NCBI RefSeq assembly: GCF_964275005.1
Contig: NC_092692.1
Coordinates: forward strand, 11,188,764 to 11,252,763
Length of the DNA: 64,000 nt
From: Diadema setosum
Lineage: Eukaryota > Echinodermata > Echinoidea > Diadematoida > Diadematidae
Direction of reading: 5' to 3'
Positions 1-52,387 of the stretch are shown one piece after another. Within the stretch, counting starts at the first letter, position 1, and each line of letters opens with the position of its first letter. The notes beneath the pieces are model-generated. The model had not been told where the DNA came from. It ran no database searches and worked only from the letters and a program-made list of their open reading frames with translations. The position numbers and the translations under genes are program-made.

Positions 1-480
1 CACAGCTGCGTCCAGTACCAGCCCTCTGAAGCACATTTTCAATCACCCCCTGTTCCATTTCCCTAGTTCAGCGTGTAGGCATTCTCTCTTTTTTCTCTTC
101 TTTTCTCTCTCTCCATTCTTTCCGTCTTTTTTGTCAAGTCGTGTCGTGTCTTTTGTATTTCTCCTGTCTTGTTCTGTTCTGTCGTAGTGTGATAAGTATT
201 TGTAAATAAGTAATTCATAAGTTTGTTCATTTTTTGAGTCGTTCACAACATACAAGCTTGCTTTTTAGTGGACCTCTCAGTTCTTTCTTTTTTTTCTCAA
301 CTGAAGCATAACTTTGTACTTTTTTCCAGTATGTGTTCTTTCGTTTATCTGTATCATTTATCTTTTGCAAAGTCGAATGTTTATATTTATGATGTAATTC
401 CAAATTTATTATGTGTTATGTTTTGTTGGAAAAAAGAAGAATGAAAAATAAATGAATTGAATTGAATTGAATTGACAATT
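1..480 (+). repeat. Possible 3' tail of a non-LTR retrotransposon
   Basis: The AT-rich stretch ends in an A-rich segment followed by perfect TTGAA repeats (about 450-475). Simple-repeat tails of this kind are typical of CR1/L2-like LINE 3' ends in marine invertebrates. No reverse transcriptase coding sequence is present, so this would be a 5'-truncated copy or only the 3' UTR. The family is an inference from the tail alone. Confidence 0.3.
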
Positions 481-1223
481 ATTTCACTTTCGTTACTTTA
501 CCAACCATTGTAATGTATCCTTATGTACTGCATGTAAGTTTTCAACTATTGTTTTCTTTGTATAAATTTGCATGCATCATTTTTGTCACAGAAGAAAGTG
601 AGATTTATGTTTATATACTATTTCATAGTGAAAAAAAAAACAACGAAATACATTTGAACTGAAGTGAACTGAACTGAAGGGAGCGAAGCGACCGAGCGGG
701 GGAGACGGTGTGGGAGGAGATACCCCATCCAATGGTAGGGACTTTTTGTAAAAACAGAGTATCAAAGTTGCGTTTATAGAGCATTTTAAATCAAATTTCT
801 TGGGAATTAAGCATAGACAAAGAAAAATACTTAGAAAGGACTATGATCATAACTTATGAAAACTATTTATTATACAAGTACGGGTAGAGCAAGCCACAGT
901 CTTTCACTTTGCCATTCGTCTGAAATGTCTTCATAAAAAGCTTAGACATGATCACAATGTTCGAGCAATACAAATTATTCTTATATTACTAAAAAGCATA
1001 GAGTAAGGACAAATGTGAGGTTTACTAAAGATATATTTCAAGGGGCACACTCAATGGCGCGAGGCTACCATCTATAATTTACTCATAAGTTATTATGATT
1101 TTCGCCCCGTTAGGGACGAACTAAGATTTACACTTGCTTTCTCCTGCCTATTTGTCCATGATGTGATTTACCAACTTATTGTAAGCAAGGCAATTTCTAT
1201 TCAGACTTTAAAAAACGGGTCTA
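481..1223. other. Upstream intergenic DNA, nothing recognised
   Basis: AT-rich sequence with short A runs and a GC-richer patch near 675-720. I see no coding similarity, RNA gene or clear repeat boundary. Confidence 0.5.
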
Positions 1224-1414
1224 GGGCAATTACCCCCTGGGCAACTACCCCGCACCCTTCCCCTGGCCCTAATCCTAATCCTGATCCTGAACCTAACCCT
1301 AGCCCTAACCCAAACTCCTAACCCTAAACCTAACCCTAACCCTAATCTTTACTCTAACCTTACCACTAACCAGTATTTGGCCGGGGGGTAATTGCCCTCT
1401 GGGGGTAATTGCCC
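1224..1414. repeat. Degenerate CCCTAA telomere-like block between inverted repeats
   Basis: About 100 bp (1268-1370) consists of variants of the animal telomere repeat CCCTAA (ccctaa, cctaat, cctgat and similar). Inverted flanks bound it: GGGCAATTACCCCC at 1224-1237 on the left, and on the right two copies of GGGGGTAATTGCCC between 1383 and 1414. The symmetric flanks suggest a mobile or foldback element carrying telomere-like repeats rather than a relic of a chromosome fusion. Confidence 0.7.
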
Positions 1415-2829
1415 GGATACGTAAAAAAAAATGTAATAATATTGTTAATTACAAATACACAGTCTACTCAGGTATACGTATACTGCATTAGGGGTCTCTT
1501 GATTATGTGTTCTAACTGTGTTCTGTTTTTCTTAATTATTGAGATTGGTATTCATCACAATGCAGATTCTTACAATGTCTGAGAAATAGGGTAGAAAAGG
1601 TACCGCAAAAAAAAAAAAGAGAGAAAAGGGTGCAATATCAAGCATTCTTGGAAAATTGTCTGCATTTCAATATTGAAACATTGATTTGGACTATCCCCAT
1701 ATCGTAATGCACTTGGGAAATTGAAAATTCTAAATTCTTCATCTAAAAATGTGGTATTTCTTTCTTATGCCCTTCTTACATACACATTTAAAAGCACAAT
1801 TCATCTAAAAAAGAAATATTCATATTACTGCAACCCAATGACGAGGTGAAGTTTTACAGGTGAAAAACTACAACATGGATTTCAAAAACTGTGATCTTAA
1901 TATAATTATGATGCTCAAATTTTGGATGAATATTGACCCAAAAAAATTGTCCACAATTGCCAAGATTATTACAAAAAAAAAAAAAACTTCCACATAAGCG
2001 TTTTGCCACTATACTGTGTGGAGTTGTAGCAGCTGAAAATTTGTATAGACTTTATAGTACCGTTATTCATTCAAATTTTTTAGGCAGAATTCAAATCTTG
2101 GGACAAATGACATGCAATTTATGAGTGAGTCTCATTTTCACTCATAAAAACAATGTTCCTGGACAAAATAATCAAGGATTATAAGTGTAAGGATTCTTTT
2201 GTGATAATTTTGTTTTAGTATAATAGTGATAATTGTTGGTGAAATGTTTCATCATTGCTCAGTATTTTAAATCTTGATATGCTATTAAACTCTACATTAA
2301 AACGTTATAAAACTGTGTTTGCCAAAGGTTTGAACACACTTTGATGAAAGTAGGCGATTGTTTAAAAGTTCCCTTTCGTTTTGTACATCACTGTACATAT
2401 AGTGCATATCGTTCCGCATTTTTTGATAAAATTGCTTTAAAAAATAGAATCTATCAGATGTATATGTTAGCTCTTTTATCAAAGCAATGTAGAGAATAGT
2501 AGCAAACAAACATCACATGGCATGGTAAGTCTGCTGTGGCTCATCAACTTTGATAAAATTTTCCTTTGAATCTTCCTGACAAAAAAAAACAGTGATTTTT
2601 TTCATTCCGTCCCATCCCACCAACAAAATCTTTTGTTGCCATGGAAAAACCCAAATGTCTGCCTTGTTAGTGTACTTTCATGCGTTCATACTTCATAAAA
2701 AAAAAATGCATAATGTATATAAGGGTATATGGCTGCTTCCATATTAATATTTATTTTGTAGGCGAAAAAAAAAAACTCTATCAAATTCCGTCCCGTCGCG
2801 GTCCCTTGATTTTTAGATCAGACCCTTTT

Positions 2830-3110
2830 TCAGTCGATAAACTCAGTTTTTTTCGGGAGCAACTTTGCAGATCGAATAAAAAACTAAGTTTGTCACGATA
2901 AACTTTTTTTTTCACTCGAAAAACAGAGTTTATCGATAAACTGAGTTTTCGCTCGATAAACAGAATTTCTTGATAAACCTTATAGTTGGTCGCTTGATAA
3001 ACAGAATAATGGATTATTCGATAAACTAATTTCGCTCGATGAGCAGAGTTTATTAAAAAACTATGACTTGCGACTATATATGTACTTTGTCAGTTTATCG
3101 GCGATAAATT
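2830..3110. repeat. Array of degenerate TCGATAAAC / GTTTATCGA motifs
   Basis: The words TCGATAAAC and its reverse complement recur many times in about 280 bp, alternating with GAGTTT/AAACTC, so the segment can fold on itself in several ways. It includes a perfect GTTTATCGATAAAC palindrome near 2930. No gene is seen. It may be a decayed foldback element. Confidence 0.5.
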
Positions 3111-3744
3111 CAGTTTATGGAATTATTGGGCAAATAGCGTGCCATATGGAGAAGGGTTGGGGAAGGGAGATACAGTACAGCAGGTTGTGTCATTGGAGTG
3201 GGAGGGGTATTAAACTAAATTGGTCTCCCTCAGCCTCAATTCTCTCAGATACCTTCGACAACGAAGGTCAATACTTCTGATTGAAATATGCGCTTTTTCC
3301 TGCTATTCTCAAAGAGTTGTTCACCTCTTGATCCTACTGAATACATGTAATACCCTATTTACTATTTGGAAAAAATGGTTTACTGTTATGGATACTGTTA
3401 TAATATCCTATACAGCGGGAATCGATGCATAGGCCTGAAGAGGGGTAAATAGAAATACGTGGCACTGGTTGAGGCCTACATTTTCAGTTTCCTTGTATTT
3501 GCGGTTCGCGTCAGGGCCTGGTTACTTTGTTATTGGCGGTGGTGGTGGTGGTGTTGATGGTGATGGTGGGTTCAGGGGAAATACCGCAACCTAATCAATA
3601 ACTTGGAACCCTCCTTCTTTTTGTAGAGTCAGATATCAAAGTTTTTATTCATTTTGATGAGAAAATCACCCAAAAAAAATCACAAAATTAACTTTTTGTT
3701 CTGCTTTGTTTGTTTGGGTTCTTTTTGCAATTCAAAGGAATTAG

Positions 3745-4060
3745 AATACAGTATTGCTGGAAATGAGGATTGAGTTCTCAACTTTTTGCAAGATGCTGAG
3801 AAATTGATTGTTACAGAGCATACCAGAAGTGGAATTCAATGTTTATTTGAATAAAATCGGTTTTGAAATGGCTAAGATATCCAAAAACAAAGTAAAACAA
3901 AGCAATTCTAGGGGGTCTCACCTTTCAGTAGGATCGCTTAATGTCTTTTGGATATCCCAGCCATTTCACAATAAATTTTCATCAAAATAAACGTTGAATT
4001 CCTATTAGAAAAAACGTTTTATTTTGTATTTCATGAGAGGTTTCTCATTATCTCATAGCA
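3745..4060. repeat. Foldback MITE family A, copy 1
   Basis: The stretch resembles 37310-37640 over most of its length; both share words such as CCAAAAACAAAGTAAAACAA and TTTTCATCAAA. The left half is an imperfect reverse complement of the right half (GGCTAAGATATCCAAAA against TTTTGGATATCCCAGCC). Two copies in one window with internal symmetry indicate a short non-autonomous DNA element. Confidence 0.6.
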
Positions 4061-4421
4061 TAAGATGTTATAGAAACTGAAGCCAAGTCTCAACCAATCA
4101 AAAATTGTCAATTACATCATCTTTGGCCATTATTTCTACATATCTCACAGTTACATCAATACTTGGTTTCTCATTTTTCATTCAGCATTTTTAAAATGTT
4201 CGATCAATCCAAAGAGTTCATCATATTAGTCGCTGAATATCAATGAAAAAAAAAATGCAAAAGCTTCTTTGTATGTTTCCCCAATATTGACTAGGCCTAT
4301 AATTTTTGCCGTCTCTCCCGCCCCAGCCCCCAGAAAAAAAAAAAAAAGAGAGAAAAAAATGGCCGTATGCATGGACCTGGTGATATATTAACAAATAAAA
4401 TATTATACAGAGAACTCCGCA

Positions 4422-4423
<2 letters not shown>

Positions 4424-4460
<37 letters not shown>
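4424..4460. repeat. (TG)n microsatellite
   Basis: Dinucleotide TG repeat of about 17-18 units. Confidence 0.9.
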
Positions 4461-5140
4461 TGTGAAAAGCGCACATTCCTTCAACTTAGATAATGTGATT
4501 TCTGAAAAAGGCGAGTCATGCGCTCTTTGTAAAACCTAATACAATGAAAAAAGTTGTTGACAAACACATGAACCGGGGAAATGGAAGAGATCTCTCTTCC
4601 ACCTCCCTGAGTGAACTACGTGTACACGTACTCAGTATGTAGTCCTACAGCATTGAAAATTCAGACAATCCCGAGAAAACCAAATACTTTCCGAGGGAGT
4701 AGGAATTGAAATATAGCATTGTCCCTCGATTCAACCTCGAGCATTACCCCCCTAAGCAACCCCATCGACGTTTAGCATAAAGAAACATATGGGGAGAGGG
4801 ACGGTATAGATGGAGGAGAGGAAGAGATCGGGGTGGGAGAGAGATAATGAGAGAGGGTATAGAGGAGAGAGATCTAGAGGGGAGGAGTTGGGGTGAGGAT
4901 GGGGTGGCCATGGGTGGGAGGTGCAGGGTGGGGATATCACCCCAGCCTTTTTGTATGATTACTTTTTTGCCAAGCAGGCAATTTATTAGTACACGACCCG
5001 TGTATCTAGGCAGACAGGCAGGCAGTCGGTCATATGGCAGTCAGTATATTCATATAATAATTTATGTCTAGCAATCGGCCATTCATGTAAGTCATCTCAT
5101 CAATCTGTCAGTCTTACATTCAGGCAGTAATCCAGCCCGT

Positions 5141-5168
5141 CAGCCCCCCTCCCCCCCCCCCCCCCCCA
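5141..5168. repeat. C homopolymer tract
   Basis: A nearly pure run of C about 340 bp upstream of the CMAS start codon. Similar C or G runs recur at 11628, 11708, 33278, 37716, 41640, 49412, 51354, 52888, 56391 and 60180. It could form a quadruplex or i-motif; function is unknown. Confidence 0.8.
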
Positions 5169-5444
5169 GCGCCCCAGTCCATGGTAGTATCATTTTACAT
5201 GGTCCATGGTACTATAAAGCCATGGTAGTATACAAGTCCATATTCAGCAGGGAGGTGGAAAGTAGGCCTATCCCCCTGATTTCAGTCAGTCAATGGGGTA
5301 TGTTTACTAAGCGGAGGCGGATGTAATGTACTAGTACACAAGCCACGTGTGATGTGCCGGCCGTATAAGCAAGTAGATCATCTGATGGACTTTGATACCG
5401 TAGGATCCACACAGAGCTGTAGTGCAATCACGGAGAATCGTTGA

Positions 5445-45098
<39,654 letters not shown>

Positions 45099-45300
45099 CT
45101 TGTACTGTTTGTGGCGTCTTCTGTTGGTGCAGGCCTCTACAATTATTCTTTATTAAGTGTAGATCTCTTTTCCCTCAATCTCTCAAAATTTGTCGGCAGT
45201 GTTCTCACAACATTAGGAAGCTGCCAAATACATGTAGTATGTGCCACAGAATTATCTGAATAACTCATGCTCTGCAAGTCAGAGTTTGCCATCAACTCAG

Positions 45301-45389
45301 TTAACCGTTGAGGATGAGTCCCAAGTATATTCAGGCAGGTGTTTATTGGAAATGCGTGTTGTAGCAAATCAGTCCGTCCTCAACGGGAT
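45301..45389. mobile_element. 93-bp TTAA MITE, copy 3 (degraded)
   Basis: Retains TTAACCGTTGAGGATGAG at the left and CGTCCTCAACGGG at the right, with internal substitutions and loss of the right TTAA. It is older than copies 1 and 2 and may lie in the CMAS 3' UTR. Confidence 0.8.
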
Positions 45390-46430
45390 CTTTTCACCTG
45401 TGATCTGCAAATTTTGAGAAGTGACTTTACAAGTATACAGATATTTTAAAGATTTTAGAGGGCTACATGCCCCCGCTCTGTGTGTATAGGTGTGTGTGTG
45501 TTTAATGTGACATGGCTGTCACCAAAATGTGAGATTTCTTCCATTTTGCAGGAAGTTTTATAGATGTTAAATACTGATGTGTAGTAACTACAGATTAAAA
45601 GATAGACTTTCCAAAGAAGATAGCGTGGTGTGTTTTGAAAGTTTAGGGGACTGTGTGTGTCCCTTATTCCGATCTGGAGATGATGAATCATGTTGCTTGA
45701 AGTGGCAAGAAAGTTATTTATTCTCCAAACAACTCTGTAATGATGTAAAAGTGAGATTTTTAAAATGAAAACGATGGCTGCAAATGAATGACTTTTGAGC
45801 ATTTTGTGTCAATGAATAGTACTTTCAAATTTATGTATAATTATATGTAGATTACATAGTTTATACTGTCAACAGTTTTACCTTATAGGGGTTGTAGTTA
45901 ACACCTCATAGGTTTAAGAAAAAAGAATGCCTACGTTCAAGTCGAAGGATTTTTTTTTTTAAAGTCCATTTTGACTCGACTTAAGAGATATGTGCATATA
46001 TATCATCCATTTTCCTGTATGGGGTCCCATTTGTTGTCCTGGAATATATATGTTTTTTTCTTCATACTGAAGATGGTGTGTCACAATAATGGACCAAAGT
46101 ACAGGAAATTATTCTGTTGTACTTACTTCCCATGTGTATTCATGTATTTATTTGCAAATGTTACCCTACTACACTATACTTGCCGACTAATTTAGGGAGA
46201 AATTATAGGAGTTGGATGACAAGCAAAATACATCATGTCTGAAGGAAACAAACTGATACTAGAAGCCTGTATGCAGAATTAGCATAGATATCCCATTATA
46301 TCATGGACAATCAAATACTGTAAATGATATGTAATCATAAGTTCATTGTCAAGATGCACACTTCAAAGTGGTAGGATATTTGAAAATTGAAAGAAACATA
46401 TTACGTATTTTTGACAATCGTTGTGAGGTA

Positions 46431-46433
<3 letters not shown>

Positions 46434-46470
<37 letters not shown>
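46434..46470. repeat. (TA)n microsatellite
   Basis: TA dinucleotide array of about 17 units. Confidence 0.9.
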
Positions 46471-46473
<3 letters not shown>

Positions 46474-48754
46474 AGGACTCTCTTCATTCTTCTAGGTGGT
46501 CATTACCCCACAAAGCAGTGTATTAGAGGTCATGGCAGGGAATTTACAGTATCCATCATGTGAATATCCCCTGCAAATGAATGAAAGACATTTAAGCATG
46601 GCATGCCTACTTCTCATAGAATGTGAACACTTTGTTTTGGTATGTTTGTGTATATTTGATCGCCCACTAATTGTCGTGCAAGGGTCTCCGCAAGATGCTT
46701 TGCATTTTCAAGTTTTGCCTTTTTCAAGTTTGGCAAGTTGCTGTTAACTAGCATGTGTATCATCTTCTCAGAAATCAGAACATTCTGTTGTGTGTGTGAA
46801 ACTTTGAGAAACAGTAGATAATGTATAATATATATGTACATATCTGGCTCGACATTCACAGTGACCGGGTGGACTGGGACCTCAATATTGTCAGGCCATC
46901 AAATTTATTCAAGATTGTCTTTTTTTTTCAACCCGATCAGGCAACTACGATTCAAAAATGAATCGTTATATGCTTACTCTTATTTTGGGCCAATACATTT
47001 ACTTTTCACGTCACCAAAATTTGAAATTTAAAGATATAAGTGACCAAAATACGTCGCGAGAGTAAAAAAAAAAAAAAAAAAAAAAAAAGGTTAGTGTCGA
47101 GCCTTGATATGTACATATATACTTTTTAAAACTTTGGACTGAGGTAACATTTTACAGCAAAAGATCTTTCATGTCAGTCTTTCCTCTTTTTACTTCTGTA
47201 TAAAGTATGTTATTCTAAATGCATACCAACGTACTAGTATCAAAATCTGTGAGGTATTAATTGTATGTATCTTTTATCTTTAAGCTCAAAATCTGTATGG
47301 AAGTAATCTTAATATTGACAATATTATTTCTGTATAAGGTGGAAATATTAGGCTGCAGGCATCCATACTGATTAACTTTGCATGAACAAGTTTACACAAT
47401 GTACTGCTTGTTTGTCAATGACAGTTCACAGAAATGTCAGTCACCATATGAAAGAAATAGTTTGCAAACATTGACAGGTTGTATCAGGGAAATGAGCAGA
47501 ATCAGACAGCAGCGCGTTTTGATCATCTAGTCATCAGTATACAAGATATTGCCTTTCAAGAACCCCTTTGAAAATCAGCCCTAACTTTGGCTGACTAACT
47601 TTGGCTGAAAGGATAATCCTACCCATGAGTGGAGAATGAATAGATAAAAATAAACAAAATAAAAAAAGTCATCAGAATGATTGGCAGCTAGGACTTGATG
47701 CTTTGGAGTGTGGTTTGATATTTCTTGTCAGCTGTGTCTTATGTATTTTTAAAGATTTTTTTTTTCAGTGAGAACAATTCCTTCATAAGCACCATGATAC
47801 CAAGATAGGTTGTGGACTGTTTTTTGTTTTGTTTTTTCCACACATCTTCATAAAGGATGTAAGACATTCCTTCGACTGAATACAAAGACCATCCTCATGG
47901 CTTATTTTGTTCTGTTAAAGAAGCTGCACTACATTGACAATTATGATTATTAAATATATATATATATATATATGCATTTATTAGGACTCTACATAAAATG
48001 ATGTGATGACTTTCTTAAAGACTGTCATGAATTGAAATTCTTTGTCCGATTTTGCTCTAATACTCCTCTGTTTTACTTTGTATTTACATCAGTGCAGTTG
48101 ATAAGAGAAGGCTTGTTGTCAGTCTCCTTTGGAGGCCTGAAGTGTGTTGTCTCCTTTTTCTGCTAATCGCTGGTGCATGTATGCAACTGAGGTACCGCAC
48201 CAAGCACGCATTGCATGCTGGGATATTAAATTTTTTACTTCAGGGCTGCAGTCAAGTACTAAAAGGTATTTGCGAAATGCACTGAAGTAGGTTAGCAATA
48301 ATACCATGTGTGTAAAGCAGTAGGATACAGCTGTACTTATAGGTGCTTTTCAATTTAGATATGCTTGGATAGAATTCAGGGTATGAAAACACATTCAGGC
48401 GCGCCTTTATCGATTTTACAATTCATCTTGTTTTAATTTTAGAAATGATAATAGCTTGTGCTGTAGGTAGAATTATATGTTTTTGTTGTTGTTGTGTTGT
48501 GGGTTTTTTTTTTTGCATGCGTAAGCACCTTAAATACACTTTCATTATTTTCTTTTCATCTTGGCATTGTAGAGACCAATAAGGATCTTATTTTACTATC
48601 ATGTTGCGCATTTGATAAATTATTGATATTATGTGGTGGGTTTCTTGTGACATCCATTCTTTTGGGATGAAATATACCTTGCAGCCTTCTTGTATAGTAA
48701 AGCTGTTTTTCAGATGCCACAAAGTCATGGAATATAGAATAATAATAAGCTACT

Positions 48755-48876
48755 TAAATAAGCACTGAATTGATCAGTGTTTTAGTACGTAGTAGCCATG
48801 ATAAAAAATCATGGGCGTACATACTTTTTATCATGGCTGCTACTACTAAAACACTGATCAATTCAGTGCTTATTTA
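48755..48876. mobile_element. Foldback palindrome, 122 bp
   Basis: TAAATAAGCACTGAATTGAT and its inverse ATCAATTCAGTGCTTATTTA bound it. The arms extend about 50 bp through GTTTTAGTA and GCCATGATAAAAA. Confidence 0.8.
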
Positions 48877-48950
48877 CGTCGATGTGGGGCATTTTGTCAA
48901 TCAGTTGCAATGAAAACATCTCGACAGAAGAATTTCATGAATTTGAATAA
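48876..48950. repeat. Small repeat family C, copy 2
   Basis: CGTCGATGTGGGGCATTTTGTCAATCAGTTGCAATGAAAACATCTCGAC and AGAATTTCATGAATTTGAAT match copy 1 at 32370-32530; it abuts the palindrome on its left. Confidence 0.6.
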
Positions 48951-49944
48951 TAAGCTATATCAGATGTGACGGAATTGGGTCCCCAAGATGACTCAAGAAT
49001 ATTCAAATATATTTTGAAGAGCTTTTGTGTCTGCATGTGGAATCATTATTTCCTCATGCAGTGCTTATGTTCTCACCTATTTCCATAAAATGAATAAGGC
49101 ATGCTACAGCACTGTACGAAATCTTGGTGTTATAATGTACAGTGTATACTGCCAAAATGTATGTACACATTATGTATGTATTTGTGTGTATATATGCATA
49201 CATACATAAGTGTACATAATCATATCATGTACATCTATTTAACAGCAGCAGGAGATATAGTCATCAGTGGATAAAGCTACATTTTACTACTCAGACATGC
49301 AAGTTTAGATCGCCCAATTTGAATAAATGCATGTCAGTGCAGCACTCACCAGTTTAATGCAGTTTTGTTTATGATTGGCTATCATGGATCTATTAATTCT
49401 TTCTTTTTTTGGGGGGGGGGGGGGGAGGTGGAATGCTCTTTGAGCAATTATTGCGATTACATCTCCAACCATGATATAACTGTAAGAACTTTGGCAAGTT
49501 ACATTGTAAAATTCATATTTTCAAGGGAAAAATATTGTTATGCCATGATTTTTATTTTCTGATCTAGGCTACATTATCAAAGTAAAATGTATTTATTAGA
49601 ATATGAGAGCATATGAATATGTCTATGAAATATATATCAACGTTTCTTTTCTGCTACACTAGATGTCAAGCTTGTGGTATATCTAATGCATACTAAGATT
49701 ACGACGTTGCTGTAAGAGAGGAAGAGAGGTAGCATAGTATGAATGATATGGGCAATGTGGTGCATTTCTATACTCGAGTTCATTTTGTGTGAATATGATT
49801 TTGTGGTATGGGCAGTATTACAGAGGAGGAAAGAAAGAAAACAGTCAAAGAAAGAGACAGAAATTTGATGATTCCAGTGGATATTTGATGACGACTGAAT
49901 CTTCATTTTATTAAAGAAAAAGAAGTAAATATGAATAGCTGTAT

Positions 49945-50108
49945 AGATAGATAGACAGATAGATAGGTAGGTAGATAGGTATATAGATTGGTAGGTAGGT
50001 AGATAGATAGATAGATAGATAGATAGGTAGATAGATAGGTAGATAGATAGATAGGTAGATAGATAGATAGGTAGATAGATAGATAGGTAGATAGATTGAC
50101 AGATAGAT
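49945..50108. repeat. (GATA)n/(GGTA)n microsatellite
   Basis: About 160 bp of TAGA/TAGG tetranucleotides with few interruptions. Confidence 0.9.
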
Positions 50109-50319
50109 CTCAGGGCTCAACACTAACTCTTTTCTCTGGTGGCCACTAAACTATAAAATTTGAATTTAATATTGGTGGCCCCTAAAAGAAATGTGATGAC
50201 CCCAAACAATCATAAACATCAGAAACCGATCGGGCCACCAAAAGCCTTCATGGAAATTTGGTAGCCCGACTTAAAGTCTTCCACGGGCCCTACACTCTCT
50301 ATAGTATGTACATGTTTAT

Positions 50320-50337
50320 ATATACATATATATAATA

Positions 50338-50385
<48 letters not shown>

Positions 50386-50443
50386 TACAATAATATGTAG
50401 ATAATTGTACTGCATAGACAGAAAGATAGAAAGAGAGAGGAAG

Positions 50444-50540
<97 letters not shown>
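50320..50540. repeat. Two long (TA)n microsatellites
   Basis: TA arrays at about 50338-50380 and 50447-50539, separated by 65 bp. The length is likely to vary between individuals and to be unreliable in assembly. Confidence 0.9.
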
Positions 50541-50542
<2 letters not shown>

Positions 50543-50583
50543 TTGTAGCCATACGAGTGAGTCATTTTTGTATCGTTACAGCC

Positions 50584-50611
50584 CTGATGAAGGTCCTAAC
50601 GGGACCGAAAG
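50584..50611 (+). other. Hammerhead-like core, possible Penelope-type element fragment
   Basis: CTGATGA is followed by a GGTCC-TAACG-GGACC stem-loop and GAAA, matching the catalytic core of hammerhead ribozymes except for one extra A before stem II. Penelope-like retroelements are known to carry hammerhead motifs in their terminal repeats. I could not identify stems I and III, so activity is doubtful. Confidence 0.4.
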
Positions 50612-50854
50612 CTCGGCAATAAACACGCACGTTGACCCTAGCTACGTCCACGATTGCTCTTCTTTTCACACTGAATATAAATAATGAAGGAGCTACACTG
50701 GTGCTGTAATGGTCGAGACCCCTTCTCGCAGTCTAGAAATATATATGTCTATATTATGTAGGCCCTATACGTACACAGTATGTAGGGCCTAATTATTTTA
50801 TTCTTTATCATGCATTTTTTCATCGTCTTATTTCTCGGTTGTGTTTGTATGCAT

Positions 50855-52387
50855 GCATATGATCTTTACATTCATCCTTATCAAAGTACACATTCGATTC
50901 TTTCTCTCAATTTCAAGGTCCTATGCATAATGATACCACTAATACGCATACTTGTGTGTAATGCGTGCGTGCTAAGGGAAGGTGTAGAGAAGGATGATGC
51001 CGATTAATTACCACGTCTGCTTGTACGCAAATTGTCCAGATGGTGTTGGTCAAAATAACTTCTTTCTCTAATATTGATTATCGAAATATTTTCATAATGC
51101 GACTCCACAAGCACCTGAAAAAACCTGAAAGTCGTGTTTTTTTTTTTAATCTATCCTTATCTGCTTATTTCTTGCATCTTTTAAGCAAGATTTAACTATA
51201 GCAGTCAAACAGACGGCAGTTGGACTCAAGGATCTATACGAAATCATCTGCCAAGCAATATGACATGCACAATGTGAATACACATTGGAAGTCTTGTTAT
51301 CCTGCCAGTATTGGAATGCTAAACATGCATGACGAGAAGCAATTGTGTAAGTGTTCCCCCCCCCCTCTCTCTCTCTCTCTCTCCCTCCCTCTCTCGTTCC
51401 CTCTCTCTCTCTCTCCCTCTCTCCCTCTCAGGCAAGTTCAGTTCATACGTACAAAAACGTACTACATGTATTAGCTGCCTTTCGGTAGGTGTTTTTAGAT
51501 CCAACCGACTTTTCAAGTGAAATGTTCCTAGGCAACAGAAAGCATGGAAACGCCAAATCGACAACAAAGCAAATCACATATACACACACAAAAGCAAAGT
51601 TGAATTGATCGATATAGATGTTGTGATTGTAAACTTTCACCTTTAATAGAAGCTCTGTACTACGACGCGAATCCGCAAGGAAACTTTTACTTTTTATAAC
51701 ATCTACACTTCGGCTGCGCTTACCAAGCTCAAGCTCAGCCTAGACCAAAAGCAACACCAGTAACAAAAAGCAATGTCTCGTATCCTTGATGGTCAACAAT
51801 GCGGAACACGCAATTTCAGCTGCTTATGATTCAAGATTTAGAATTTGTTTATCCTCGTTATAATTTGAAATGCTTATCATTTCCCCCTATCTTTGTAAAG
51901 GTATATCATAGAAGGAGTCATTTACAACTATGATCGCCATTATTTTGATTTAATAATGCTGTATTGATTAAAATTATGTCCCGAGACTCGACTTGAAATT
52001 GTGAAACAATACAGTGGTATAGGCCCTACTTCTTATTTAGCAATGCGAGGGTAAACCCCTCTCTGAAAGACAATGATAGGCACAGTCACTAGTAACGAAA
52101 TATTAAAAACAAAACAAACCAAATCTAATCTATCAAAACTTTCGATACACATGCACAAATACGCAATGAATAAAACAAGATCCAAAAACCGCGCTGGTAA
52201 ATCACAACAATTTAAAGAGGAATCATTTCAGTCCTGTTATAAGTTAGTCTGATAAGAAAGACTGATATCTATAACAGTGAAAACATGATCAAGATCGGAT
52301 AAAAACTAGGGAAGTTACGAAATTGTGAAGTTTCGCCAATTTCTGCAGAATAGTTCTGATACAGTTGATATGAATTTGCAAATGAAG
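50855..52387. repeat. Tandem duplication, left copy (about 1.53 kb)
   Basis: It starts GCATATGATCTTTACATTCA and is followed directly by a second copy starting at 52388. The two are nearly identical and share a CT-rich microsatellite (51356-51430). No gene is recognised. The left copy has about 140 bp (around 51520-51700) missing from the right copy. Confidence 0.9.

Noticed and set aside
1268..1370. Chromosome end or fusion scar
   Set aside because: The repeats are degenerate, only about 100 bp long and bounded by inverted arms; genes lie on normal DNA on one side and there is no subtelomeric structure.
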